Below, piece by piece: positions 48,238-59,500 of a DNA stretch of 64,000 nt. A program made the translations under genes and the position numbers. The notes under the pieces are model-generated. The model worked only from the letters and a program-made list of their open reading frames with translations. It was not told the DNA's origin and did no database searches. The stretch covers positions 1-64,000 of the forward strand of contig JACTAT010000366.1 of NCBI GenBank assembly GCA_014526335.1. The letters are read 5' to 3'. Numbering within the stretch: position 1 is the stretch's first letter; every line of letters starts with the position of its first letter. Origin of the DNA: Chrysaora quinquecirrha (lineage: Eukaryota; Cnidaria; Scyphozoa; Semaeostomeae; Pelagiidae).

Positions 48238-48497
48238 ACACCAATTCAGCATCCGGGACACCTCGACGCGTGAAGAGGTTTGGGGCGAGTTATTGGGTGA
48301 AACTTTCTCTCTGGTGTCGAAGCTGCTTCGTGAGGTGGACGCATAACTCAACTCGACCCAGAGAAAACCTTGAAATTTGTGCATAACTGGTGAAATTTCT
48401 TACTTTAATTTGTTATTTGCGTAGTTTGTTATCTTGGGAACAGCTTTCTTAAAAGCTCTTGTAAGTACCTTGCTCTGGCAAGCTACGCATCAAAGAA
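48238..48497 (+). repeat. ISL2EU left terminal inverted repeat
   Basis: It contains CACCTCGACGCGTGAAGAGG and TAACAAACTACG-type blocks found inverted at the right end. The transposase ATG (48554) lies 57 bp inside, so the repeat probably carries its promoter. Confidence 0.85.
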
Positions 48498-48553
48498 TTT
48501 TCTCAAGTCTTGTATAGGCCTAGATAGTATCCCTGGCGGTCAGCAACATCAAC

Positions 48554-50122
48554 ATGGTCAATGGAAATTGTGCTGTGATTTCATGCACTAATAGCCAGTA
48601 CAAACTGAAATCCTGGAAGAAAAAAGAATGTGAAATACACGAAGGACAGTTGCACAGTGATTGCCCTTGTCCTCAGCCATTTCGCTTGCATACATTTCCA
48701 AGTGAAAAGCGATTTGGTGACATAAGAGCAGAATGGGTGAGAAAGATCAACCGAACAACAAAGAAGAAATCTCTCTGGAAACCAGGTTCAAGTGACATGG
48801 TATGTTCACTACATTTTATTGAAGGTGTACCAACTGCTCAAAATCCTTTACCAACTTTACACCTTGGATATGAAAGACCCGCAAAGAAGGTCAGGAGACA
48901 ATTAGTACGTCAGGTTTTACCTGCAACAGAAAGCTCACCAATAATAGATCCTGCTGAACCAATTGAAATGGAAATTGAAGAAACAGATGTCAGTCTACCC
49001 CCTCATGATGTTGATTGTGTCACAGAAACTCAGCCTTTGAACAACAGTGTTAACTGTGATTTAGTTAAATCTTTGCAAACAAAGCTTGAGGAAATGACTC
49101 TAGAAGCATCTCAATTGAGAGAAGAAAAAAAGAAGCTAGAAGAAAAACTCTTCGAGGGAAATTTGGAAATAAAGAAAGCCAAAAGATACTCTGCAGCTCG
49201 AATTAAAGATGATTGCAAGATGAAATTTTATACCGGGATTCCAACAGTGGCAATGTTCAACATTATTTTTGCTTTGCTGTCAAGATTCTTGCCAGATTTT
49301 GTATATTGGAGAGGAGCAAAACGCATAGTGTCCTCTAAGGCAAAAAAACATCAAAGAGTAAGGGAGCCTTGCCAGAAACTAAGTAAGAAGGACCAATTCC
49401 TTCTTGTTCTAATGAAACTTCGGTTGGGACTATTAAACAATGATCTTGCTTGCCGATTTGACATTTCACCAGCATCTTGCTCTGTAATATTTACAAGTTG
49501 GATAAAGCTTTTAAGCAAGGTGCTTGGTACACCTCTTGTTGCATGGTTACCACGAGAGGTGATCAGAAGTAACCTCCCAAAATCCTTTGAAGGAAAATAC
49601 AAGAAGACAAGATGCATAATAGATTGTACAGAGGTGTACATCGAAAGACCAAAATCTCTAGAAAACCAGGCCAAGACATGGTCTGACTACAAGAAACACA
49701 ATACAATTAAGGTTTTGGTGGCAATTGCACCATCTGGATTCATAACATATGTATCGAAATCATACGGTGGAAGAGCATCTGACCAATTCATTTGTCAAGA
49801 CAGTGGTTTTTACAAACTTTTAGATTTTGGAGATGAGCTGATGGCAGACAGGGGTTTCCAAATACAGGATGATCTCCTTTATTATTACTGTAAACTATAT
49901 GTTCCACCTGGTGCTAGAATCAAAGCACAGATGACAAAGTCAGAATGCGCCAAAACTAAAGAGGTAGCTAACTTGAGGATACACGTGGAAAGGGCCATTA
50001 ACCGTATCAAAACATTTCGTATACTAAAGAACACACTTCCGTTAACATTGCTTCCTCTTGCTGATGATATCATTTTAACATGTGCTGCATTATGTAATAT
50101 CCAAGCACCTCTTATCAAGTAA
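48554..50122 (+). CDS. THAP-domain DDE transposase (DDE_Tnp_4 type)
   Basis: An intact 522-residue frame. Residues 1-95 form a THAP zinc finger: CAVISCTNS, then IRAEWVRKINR and VCSLHF. A coiled coil follows at about 175-210 (LEEMTLEASQLREEKKKLEE). A helix-turn-helix of the HTH_Tnp_4 type spans about 275-317 (KLRLGLLNNDLACRFDISPA). The DDE core has CIIDCTEV (Asp near 356), LMADRGF (Asp near 431) and HVERAINRIK (Glu near 478). It would bind the terminal repeats through the THAP finger and catalyse excision and insertion. It is single-exon, unlike host genes here, and opposes the nuclease gene at 50208 with 85 bp between stops. Confidence 0.92.
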   Translation: MVNGNCAVISCTNSQYKLKSWKKKECEIHEGQLHSDCPCPQPFRLHTFPSEKRFGDIRAEWVRKINRTTKKKSLWKPGSSDMVCSLHFIEGVPTAQNPLPTLHLGYERPAKKVRRQLVRQVLPATESSPIIDPAEPIEMEIEETDVSLPPHDVDCVTETQPLNNSVNCDLVKSLQTKLEEMTLEASQLREEKKKLEEKLFEGNLEIKKAKRYSAARIKDDCKMKFYTGIPTVAMFNIIFALLSRFLPDFVYWRGAKRIVSSKAKKHQRVREPCQKLSKKDQFLLVLMKLRLGLLNNDLACRFDISPASCSVIFTSWIKLLSKVLGTPLVAWLPREVIRSNLPKSFEGKYKKTRCIIDCTEVYIERPKSLENQAKTWSDYKKHNTIKVLVAIAPSGFITYVSKSYGGRASDQFICQDSGFYKLLDFGDELMADRGFQIQDDLLYYYCKLYVPPGARIKAQMTKSECAKTKEVANLRIHVERAINRIKTFRILKNTLPLTLLPLADDIILTCAALCNIQAPLIK

Positions 50123-50207
50123 ACTCTCAAGAACATTTCTTAAAACTTTTAACACTCAAAACATTTCATTATAACTGGTATATTATGTACTTGAATATAT
50201 ACTTAAT

Positions 50208-51908
50208 CTAAACAAAAAGAGTGGGAATGTAAAGTTCTGTATAAAATTTTGTGAAAATTGGTTTTAGTTCTTCTTCCCAGAGCCTTTCATCTAGTTCAAG
50301 GCACTCAGTAAAAGATCCCTGAGGAGTCCACACATAGAAATAACATGTTGGACACTGTGTTGCAACCATTTCAACTTGGCACTGTGTGTAGTACTGATGG
50401 TTTCTGTTCAACCGCAGTTCATTTTCCTTTCCTCTTACAAGATACTGCAATTTTACCTGTGGGTCTTCTGGAGAGGTGTGGCGAACAGAAAATGGGCTTT
50501 TCACTTCTAAACATGCAAGCCCACAGCAGTCACACATTATGATGCCATCTGGACTTCCGCCAACATATGGCATGTCTTCTACAATGAAAAGCCCACAATC
50601 CAAAACTTTGACCCCAGTATGCTTTTCTTTGAACTCCTTTGTAAAGCTGGCTATAGCTTCTTTCTCCATTGCTCTGCCATATTTAAGTGCAGGGATTTCA
50701 GGGTTAACATGAGAATTCCCAGAAACCTTATCAAACACTGGCGTCATGGATACACTGTTCTCATCTTTTTTTTGTAAGCTTTGCATCTTGGTTTTAACTT
50801 CATGTGCCTTAGAGCCACTAATAATATGCCTTCTCATCAAATGCCAAAGAGGGTTGTCACTTTGCCCTCTTGTTGCTTTTTCAATCTCCTTTTTATTCAG
50901 CTTACCCATGTTCTTAAAAAACTCAGCTTCATTGTTTGACATTTCTACCACATCATTTAGAGACAAGGGCTGCTTTTCCTGACTTTTTCCTTCATCACTC
51001 ACAACCTTGTCTTTTGGAAATGCAGAAAAAATAATAGATTCTTTTTCATTGCATACAACTTTCAATGCATCTGCAATTTCTTTTAACTGCAACTCGTTGC
51101 CTGAAATATGCACTGGGTCATAATTTTTCTTTGGTGATGAATTCAGCTCCTTGCCTTTTTTCCCTCTTTTTCCAAAATCAGACCTGCTCCATTTCATATT
51201 TTCTACTCTCTCTGGTCTTACTACCTTGGTACTAGGAAGCCAGCTGCATGCTGATGATGTGCAAGATGGATTTGTAAGTCCCAATCTAACTGCTGCCTCA
51301 ATTCGAAATAGTGCAGCAGCTACATGATTGCAGGTTTCTGACATTCCTGCCATACATGTGCAATGAGATGTCAATATCTTGCCATCTTTTTTGTTTAGAC
51401 AGACCCATAGCTTGTGTGGAGTGTCATTTATTCTTTGTGAAGGCCTACATGTTGTTTTTATGAGGCAGTACTTACTTTGCTGGTTTATTTCATTATATTG
51501 TAATTTTCCTAGCCATCCGTCACTATAATAGCTGTAGGCCTTTGATGTTTTATAGTCACTGAGATCTTTGCTTGCAAGTTCAGCTGGGTGGAATGCCAAG
51601 AAATTGAAAATGTCTGGGTACATTGTTGTTGGCCAATATTTCATTCCATTGTCTTCATCTAACCAACAATCATTCAGCTGGAAGGGGTCAGGAATTGTGG
51701 TTCCCTCGATTTTCAGCTTTGCCATGTAATCATTTGACAGCTGTTTTTCTATTTGCTGCGCCGTTGGTATGACTTCAACTTTATTTTCAATAGCAACAAA
51801 GACGCGAGCTACCAATTCTTGTTTTTTTCCGCTGGTCTTCAGTCCACGCAAACGTAAGAACGCCTTCAGTTCATCGACTTTCATCCCAGCAACCATGTCG
51901 ATATCCAT
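50208..51908 (-). CDS. SAP-SWIM-YqaJ-type nuclease of the ISL2EU element
   Basis: An intact 566-residue frame. An N-terminal SAP-like helix pair (about 5-42: MKVDELKAFLRLRGLKTSGK) suggests DNA binding. A SWIM-type zinc site follows near 180-195 (CTCMAGMSETCNHVAAALF). A YqaJ/lambda-exonuclease fold lies at about 405-550: YGRAMEKEAIASF, then GGSPDGII with the catalytic Asp near 453, LEVKSP with Glu and Lys near 467-469, and QCQVEM near 514. These give the PD-(D/E)xK pattern. Such proteins accompany ISL2EU transposases; their exact role in transposition is not settled, and DNA-end processing is an inference. Confidence 0.88.
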   Translation of the reverse strand: MDIDMVAGMKVDELKAFLRLRGLKTSGKKQELVARVFVAIENKVEVIPTAQQIEKQLSNDYMAKLKIEGTTIPDPFQLNDCWLDEDNGMKYWPTTMYPDIFNFLAFHPAELASKDLSDYKTSKAYSYYSDGWLGKLQYNEINQQSKYCLIKTTCRPSQRINDTPHKLWVCLNKKDGKILTSHCTCMAGMSETCNHVAAALFRIEAAVRLGLTNPSCTSSACSWLPSTKVVRPERVENMKWSRSDFGKRGKKGKELNSSPKKNYDPVHISGNELQLKEIADALKVVCNEKESIIFSAFPKDKVVSDEGKSQEKQPLSLNDVVEMSNNEAEFFKNMGKLNKKEIEKATRGQSDNPLWHLMRRHIISGSKAHEVKTKMQSLQKKDENSVSMTPVFDKVSGNSHVNPEIPALKYGRAMEKEAIASFTKEFKEKHTGVKVLDCGLFIVEDMPYVGGSPDGIIMCDCCGLACLEVKSPFSVRHTSPEDPQVKLQYLVRGKENELRLNRNHQYYTQCQVEMVATQCPTCYFYVWTPQGSFTECLELDERLWEEELKPIFTKFYTELYIPTLFV

Positions 51909-51949
51909 GTTGTCAGGTCAAACAAACGCACGAAGGCCTGTATCGAAAA

Positions 51950-52208
51950 ACTCTTTGATTCGTAGCTTGCCAGAGCAAGGTACTTACAAGAGCTTTTAAG
52001 AAAGCTGTTCCCAAGATAACAAACTACGCAAATAACAAATTAAAGTAAGAAATTTCACCAGTTATGCACGAATTTCAAGGTTTTCTCTGGGTCGAGTTGA
52101 GTTATGCGTCCACCTCACGAAGCAGCTTCGACACCAGAGAGAGTTTCACCCAATAACTCGCCCCAAACCTCTTCACGCGTCGAGGTGTCCCGGATGCTGA
52201 ATTGGTGT
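51950..52208 (-). repeat. ISL2EU right terminal inverted repeat
   Basis: Mirror of the left end, closing with GAATTGGTGT. The nuclease ATG (51908) lies about 40 bp inside. Confidence 0.85.
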
Positions 52209-52270
52209 ATTGCAGGAGACTGCCATGAGTATATCGAAACTAGTCAATAGAATAAACAGTGTTTACTCTA

Positions 52271-52686
52271 TACACCTTTTCAACTAAGGGCCTCGTTTTC
52301 AAAAAAATTTAAAATTGTGTCACAGGAGAATTTCGACGTCAGATTCGAATTCAGCACCTTCGTTTTAGTGTTTGGGCAAACTTTTACGCTTCTAGTCCTT
52401 ACGATGTTCATTTTATAGCGATTAAAATTTTCAAAAGTTATAAAGGATTTGACCGTGAAAAATGACTGAGGGTGTAAAATTTCACCCTGAGCGATTTTTC
52501 ACGGTCAAATCCTTTATAGATTTTCAAACTTTTCGTCGCAATAAAATCGACATCGTAGGGACTAGAATCGTAAAAATTTGCGTCAACACTAAAATGAAGG
52601 TGTTCAATCTGAATCTGGGGTCAAAATTTTAGTGCGAACAAATTTTCGTAAATATTGAAAACGAGGCTCTTAGTTGAAAAGGTGTA
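52271..52686. mobile_element. Fold-back element, palindromic over its full 416 bp
   Basis: The ends TACACCTTTTCAACTAAG and CTTAGTTGAAAAGGTGTA are inverted, and the two halves pair, imperfectly, all the way to a centre near 52475-52485 (ATAAAGGATTTGACCGTG mirrored at 52500). The ends share ACACC with the ISL2EU element 62 bp away, so it may be a related non-autonomous element. Confidence 0.85.
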
Positions 52687-52839
52687 TTGAATATGGTCAA
52701 AGTGAATATCAAGGGTTATGGTTGTGTACTAGCAAGTAGTTTAAGTTGAACAAGAGTTGTCTTTGTCTTGCATAGGCCTAACCAATTTTACAAATTTAAC
52801 ACCCCGTACAACGTGATGTGCAGTAACGTGGAGGATGTG

Positions 52840-53470
52840 CAGTATAGTGGAGGGTGCCAATACAACGTGGAGGGATACCATCATGTAAGTGGAGGGTGCC
52901 AATACAACGTGGAGGGTTATCATCATGTAAGTGGAGGATGCGGATTATCGTGGAGGTTATCATCATGTAAGTGGAGGATATCATTTCTAACGTGGAGGAT
53001 ACCATCATGTAAGTGGAGGATGCGGAGTATCGTGGAGGTTATCATCATGTAAGTGGAGGATATCATTTTAACGTGGAGGATACCATCATGTAAGTGGAGG
53101 TGCCAATACAACGTGGAGGGTTATCATCATGTAAGTGCAGGATGCGGAGTATCGTGGAGGTTATCATCATGTAAGTGGAGGGATATCATTTTTAACGTGG
53201 AGGATACCATCATGTAAGTGGAGGATGCGGAGTATCGTGGAGGTTATCATCATGTAAGTGGAGGGATATCATGTTTAACGTGGAGGATACCATCATGTAA
53301 GTGGAGGTGCCAATACAACGTGGAGGGTTATCATCATGTAAGTGGAGGATGCGGAGTATCGTGGAGGTTATCATCATGTAAGTGGAGGATATCATTTCTA
53401 ACGTGGAGGATACCATCATGTAAGTGGAGGATGCGGAGTATCGTGGAGGTTATCATCATGTAAGTGGAGG
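52840..53470 (+). repeat. Minisatellite of GTAAGTGGAGG units
   Basis: About 35-50-bp units alternate among GTAAGTGGAGGATGCGGAGT, ATCGTGGAGGTTATCATCAT and AACGTGGAGGATACCATCAT blocks in a loose higher-order pattern. Every CATCATGTAAGTGG carries a consensus 5' splice site on the plus strand. Confidence 0.9.
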
Positions 53471-53642
53471 TTGCGACGAATACTGAAATGTTGCATGGGA
53501 ATTTCATGGAAGTTAGAGAGGATATGGCCTATTCTTATAGTCACGAAAACTCTGCTTGTACTGTATTCGAAGAAATGGTCGATGTGAAAAATAGTATTTA
53601 CTTATTAGAATACTGTACATACGCCAAAATGTAAAACGCAGA

Positions 53643-53666
53643 TAGTCAGGGCGCTGACGTAAAAAA
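53643..53666 (+). repeat. Candidate terminal repeat, left
   Basis: It reads TAGTCAGGGCGCTGACGT followed by A residues. It matches 60390-60413 inverted at 23 of 24 positions. Confidence 0.75.
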
Positions 53667-54063
53667 AAAGTTGGCGGCATGCGGACAAACCACAACCTAC
53701 TGGAACAGGCTGAGCTTGACTTCCTGATGACGAAATGATGTGTTGTCTGATTACTAACCACCAAAAATGGACTTTTTTGAGACTTTCAATATTTGATGGT
53801 ATGACGTCATCAGGTCCAATATAGAAAATTTTCTTTTCGAAAACCATTGATACCAAACGAAAGAGCACAAAAAACTGATCAAATTTGGTATACAAAACAT
53901 AGAGCAAATAGTTGTAGTTTTGAAAATATCGGCCTTAAAAGTTTATTGATGACGTCATCAAAAGTCGAAAAGCAAAAACTTTTAAGTTTAGATAATGAAC
54001 TTGCTAACAGAAACAAAAGACATTAAATTAATGAATAAAAAAAGAGATACAAAATAAGAATTC

Positions 54064-54966
54064 TCAGTCATCGTCACGATCCATATCATCGTCCGAGGAA
54101 TCCGCTTCATCAGAACTACCCGAATTATCTTTGTTTTCGCAGAACTCTCTGCAACCGCACAAATCGGTGCACGTTAGTCCATGAGACAAACAAATACAGA
54201 TTGCTCTTTTACATGCACTTTTTTTACAGTTGCAGGCGATTAACTGTAAAACCTCATCAGGGGCAGGTGGCAATAACATCCATTCGATGCACAGCTTACC
54301 ATCCACGATTTTCCAACCGTGACCATTTGGCGAGGGCATTACGAAATTTCCATCTAATGCTGATTTTACCATTGCGGTTACATATGATACGCGTTTGCAA
54401 TGGCATAGCAGAGCATCTCGCGTTGGCGGTAGCTTTTGCGGAAGGGGTGTTATCTTCGATGCGGTGAACTTCAAGAATCTGGCTTCGTTTACGTTATCGG
54501 ATTTGAGCCCATACAACTTACAAACGAACTTTTCCACAGATTCAAAAAGGCTAGGATCGAAAGTTGTAGAATTTCCAAATCTTCTAAATGTTTCTTGAAA
54601 TTCTTCCGAGTTGCAAAGGAGCTTGAATGCCTTGGCCTTCCCAACACCATGAAAAGCGCTCGTGTAATCATTGCCTGTGAAAGCATGTAAGGCTGGGAGA
54701 GCCAAGCAACAATCCTCGCCCAGTTCTACAGCAATATCAGACACTGCAATGATTCGCGTGCGGTCTTTTATACCAATCTTGACGAACAATTCAACATTGA
54801 TTTTTTTACTAAAGAACAGGGAGTAGATTGCTATATCACTATCTACTGTGTGGATACAGACCGATGTTGCACCGTGCCAAGTGACAGCATGTTGTGAACA
54901 AAGAAAAACCTTGGTATCGGCTTCCTCTTGATGGTTTCTGAGAGAAACTTCTTCTTCGCATACAAC
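54064..54966 (-). CDS. Copy 2 terminal exon: nuclease core and CXC tail
   Basis: It starts after CTCTTCCAG. The acidic motifs lie near 54915-54932 (EEAD), 54836-54848 (DSD) and 54660-54695 (GNDY, G-x-G). Downstream is LPPTRDALLCHCKRVSY, and the CXC cluster lies near 54125-54245, ending in an acidic tail. No intron occurs where copy 1 has two. Confidence 0.8.
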   Translation of the reverse strand, partial: VVCEEEVSLRNHQEEADTKVFLCSQHAVTWHGATSVCIHTVDSDIAIYSLFFSKKINVELFVKIGIKDRTRIIAVSDIAVELGEDCCLALPALHAFTGNDYTSAFHGVGKAKAFKLLCNSEEFQETFRRFGNSTTFDPSLFESVEKFVCKLYGLKSDNVNEARFLKFTASKITPLPQKLPPTRDALLCHCKRVSYVTAMVKSALDGNFVMPSPNGHGWKIVDGKLCIEWMLLPPAPDEVLQLIACNCKKSACKRAICICLSHGLTCTDLCGCREFCENKDNSGSSDEADSSDDDMDRDDD

Positions 54967-56539
54967 CTGGAAGAGGCAAGAGCTTCGCATGTAAACAGAG
55001 TAAAATGAACTGAATAAAGTGCAATCAAGCTCATCCGAACCTCCAAGGGGCTAGAAAAATGATCCGAGTTTTCGACGCTTACAGAGAAGTCGTGGAATTC
55101 ACATTGTCCGACCAAGATATTCTTTCAGATTAAAAACACAGTCATCACGAAAACTAACTATCTTACCTCATTTTCAAGACAGTTTAATTTGAAGAACTTC
55201 GAGCAAACATTGACGTAAAGAGTTTTTCCAGTCAATACACCGGCAAATCTTGTTCTGTCGGACCAGTCTTTCAGCAAGAATTGGACTAATTCGGTTTTGT
55301 TGTCTGGGTTTTGCAGGTACTTTGCCCACTGTTTCGTTCTGCTCTGATCCCTTCGTCCGATTCGAAAACGAAGACTTCCAGCAGACATTCTCTTCTGACG
55401 CTCAAACGATTTGACAGATCCTTCGAGGTACTGATCTGTTACGAAGTATACTATTGCGCTTTCTCTCGTAATTCTTCGTATAATATATTCTGATAGAGCC
55501 GCAAACGTTGGCAGTGGAACTTTTGCCAGCTGTTGAAGTAACACCATTCCGTCGAAAATGTTGACTCCGATCGGATCTTCCACATTGGATTCTGCATTGG
55601 CAACTTTGGATTCTATTGCGACTGAAACAGAATAAAAGTGATTCTAATTTCAAGATGCAATGACTTTTGAAATGAATGATTTGAAACGATTGCAGTCATG
55701 TTCTTGTTGCTTCGGCCCCCCTTTCAATAGATATTTGTGTGAATTAATAAATTTTAGGTAAATACGAACCCAAAAGTTTGGACTTGACAGTTTTTACCAA
55801 CCCACCATCACTTGTCCCCAAGCTGTAAGGAATGGGGCCCAAAGAATACATCAATATTTGGCGTAGTGACAATCCTTCTCTAGACTTTGAAATCGCCAGC
55901 AACCTAGCAAAGATGTTTCGCTCAGCAGCGATGACAACTGTTTTTCCATTTGTTTGGACGGTTTTTTACAATTAGGCTCTTGAACGTCTTCAAAGAACAC
56001 CTTTTGATTGGATCGTAGAATGACTTCTCGTTTGAAGTGATTCGATCTTTCAGGAACTCATCAAACGCTGCTTCACCAACATTTTTTGCCTCGAGTAAGT
56101 CATGCGCGACAGCTTCAGGAGCCTCCATTCCGGAGCAGATATTGACCAAACCATCTCTTGGTTCAAATGGGCTTCCCCAGTTGGTGATAATGTCAAGGGC
56201 ACGTTGCGTACAACCATTATCAAACTCCATACGTGATTTTCCAAGATCCTTTGGTAAACTAGGCTGCTTTCTCATCAACAGTGTTTCTTCCATCTGAGCA
56301 GTACATTGGGCCACGATATGACTTGTCAGGACCCATCTCTGGACGGTATTTTCATTTGTAGCAAAGCCAATAATACCACCTCTAGATTTCTGTTCGCGAT
56401 TTACTGTCTGCTCAATGCATTGGTCCGACGGGACAGAATTGAATTTACCCGGTGATCTTTTTGCAGCAAAATTACCACTCCTTAAAATTGAAGCAAGTTA
56501 TTGATTAAGATGATACAGTTATTACAAATAAATAAATAA

Positions 56540-56578
<39 letters not shown>

Positions 56579-59500
56579 CATGCAGTCATAGCCCATCTAA
56601 ACGATATATTCAATACTGTATTTGTTATTATGGATATATATACATATATATATATATATATACATATATATATAATTATTGCCGTTTTATTATAGACTAC
56701 TATAATTACAATAAGACTATCGTATCTGTACATATATAAATATGTAATAACAAATATTGAATAGATCGTATGTTTGGATGGGATATGACTGCATGGGATT
56801 TCAAATCAGAATATATACTTACATAAATTGTTCGTGTATTGCAGGATGGCTGTCGGGTAACTGTTTCATCTCAGACCAATAGTAGGACATAAATCGCGAA
56901 TAGTTTTGGCGATCATAAGCAAACATCCAAGGAATCATCTGTCGCGTAGCTTGAAGATGTGCTGTCCAATCTCCTGTCTTAACGGATCTCAGAAAGAGGA
57001 AAAGCGTGTTCATCATATCAATATATGAGTGCCAAAAAATAGAGGTCGGGCCAGATAAGCTCATGTCATTTAAAATAGCACGGTGTTCCATCAAAGTTTC
57101 ACACATGATGTTGCTCTCCAGTAACGCAGAGAAGGTCCCATAGTTGAGCTAAAAAGATACAAATGTTAACTTAATATTCCCTAAAGGGTAATCCACAGAA
57201 ATTGCTGGTGCAACTAAAAAGTATGTATACAATACATTAGCAGTTTGGAACCTTTTCTTGACATTTCAGAAACTCAATCGAAGAAACAAGTTCCAAAAAC
57301 GAAGGATAGTTTTCCTTCTCGTTGACATACTCCTCGAATTTATGGATCTCCATATTAACTAAAGCATGAATGTACGCAAGAATGCGAACTGATCGACGAT
57401 CGAAGTATTTGAATGAAAGAAGAATACCGTATGAGTTATCTTGAAAGCTGTTAGATAAAAGATCCTGAGTACAGTGTGCAATATCGAACAACTTTAATTA
57501 ACCTACTGCTACTCGCCTAATAATTCTACTTCCACTATCCAGTCGCGAAGGCTAGCATCACCAAAACGTTTTCCAATTACCCATTCTGAGGACGATGAAT
57601 CGTTTTAAGTCAATGAATGCAGGGTTAAGCACTATCTCGATGGCCTTGGCGTAGATAGCCTGATCGAACACAACATCTGTCTCTGAAAGCCCTAGCTTTT
57701 CAGCTGTTAACTTGGTCTGGGTAAGAACCTTAAGAACGACATCCATTTTAGTTGGGGAACCATTGATCGCTGGAAAGAATTGATCGTCCTAAGAAGAAGA
57801 TTTTCGAGGTAGTGTTTAGATATATAAAAAGTAGTGAAAAATTTTTTTGGCTGAGAGAAATATTACAGACCAAAAATAGTAAAATAAACAGAAAACTTAC
57901 GTTTTAACCTCATCATCTTGAATTTGATAATTAAAACCAGTCCAGGATGGTATAGTTTTACTCAACCGGCGTAGAAGAACCCACAAGAAGTTGGTAAAGC
58001 TTGATGTTTCATTTTCTTTATTTCCTGGTGAACTGTTGACGGATGACAAATGTACCGGATCGGCTCTCTTCCTGGAAATGTAGACTGGCAGTGAATTTGG
58101 CTTTGCACAAAATGATCATTTTCTTTTAACTCCTGTTGTATGAGGTGATGCTTCGCTATGAGATACTGATACTCTGCTTCTTTCGGTCTCGGTCATTTGT
58201 TGAATCACTATACCGTTTGTACAATGCATAACTGTGCCTTTAAGTGATTCTGGGTTAATGTCATTATTGTCCCAGACAAACGTTACGAAATTGAACGGGT
58301 TGATCGAGGGTGGACAATAACTTTTTACCTCTTGGTTTATTGTGGCTTCATCCGCGAGATACGTTTCCAAAAATGACACTTCGTCATAGGAAATACAATG
58401 TCCAAATTGGTTTAACAATCTTAAAAGATCCTTTGACCCAGTCTTTCTTTTTGTACACAACGCTAATTGTACATGCTTGGAAGTGCGATATTTTCCATTG
58501 GAAACATTGTAAATGAAGTCTTGACCAATGGAATTGATTACACGTTGCTTCCTCTGAGACGTATTCTTCGAACTTCTACTGGAGAGACATGCAGTGAGCA
58601 TGGCATTTAAACATGGTGGCAGTTCTGAATTGTCGTTTATTAGCTTCTTCGGAAGTGCAGGCCATTGAATCGGTGGCATTTCAAGAACTTTTTTTCTGAT
58701 CAACGATGCGACATCTTTAATTTTTTCATCATTAGGCTGGGGTTTAGCTTGGTTTTCCAAACGTTTTATCTCCCAAAGTAATACCTCTATGATCTGGCCT
58801 TTTTCCACATTGTCATTAAACAAAAAAGAAAACCCCTTTGATGTCCACCAATTAATAACTCCATCAAATCGTTCTACAACAGTTTTTACCCTAGTCCTTT
58901 TGTCCGGAATGATATGTTCTTCAGCGCTTTTCTCCGCGTACAAATTAAATACATCTTCTATTGGAACAACTTCAAAGTTCTCAATAACGCGCTTCTCAAT
59001 GATTTCATAAATTCAGTTCATAATTTCTGTATCAAATCGGGAAAGTGTCTCGCGACTACGATCAGTACGTGTGTATTAATTGTAACAGGAGCGGTGGTAA
59101 AATAACTCTACTGCTACAATATTTTACCTACGAAAACAGATTTTTATGAGAAACATAGAATTTGGTCAAGAACTCTGGTTGCCTAAACCTCAAGCTAAAT
59201 ATGCTCTCAAGCTGCTCAATAGCTTAATGAGGGTACCTACTGTTGCTTTTAGCTAAGAAGAGCGTTTCTAATAACAACATTCAGCGTAAGCGTATTCAAA
59301 ATGTAATTTATCAAACTGTTAAGTTGATCCTCACCACAGAAATACCAAATTCAACAAAATGCGGCATTGAGATTGTAGCATCACTTAAAGGAACGTGCGA
59401 CATTTGTTCTTCCCTTTCTACCAGTATATCGCTATTTTACCAATCGCCATCTTTTTGCATTGGAACTACTAGACCATTGGCCCAGTTGACTATCTTCCTG

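Larger units (their letters stand above)
48238..52208. mobile_element. ISL2EU-type DNA transposon, complete, two genes
   Basis: Long inverted ends (about 48238-48497 and 51950-52208, a few mismatches) start ACACCAATTCAGCATCCGGG. The bases AT lie outside both ends, so a 2-bp target duplication (AT or TA) is likely. Inside are two convergent intronless genes, a THAP/DDE transposase (+) and a SAP/SWIM/YqaJ-type nuclease (-), the gene pair known from ISL2EU elements of the IS4/IS5-like supergroup. Both frames are full-length and unbroken, so this copy may be young. Confidence 0.85.

Noticed and set aside
49351..50136. Antisense frames within the THAP transposase
   Set aside because: Shadows of the real gene on the other strand.
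55955..55975. Programmed -1 frameshift at A-AAA-AAC in copy 2
   Set aside because: The heptamer is in the right register for -1 slippage, but the family-like downstream frame is +1 (or -2) relative to upstream, so slippage there would give the wrong frame.
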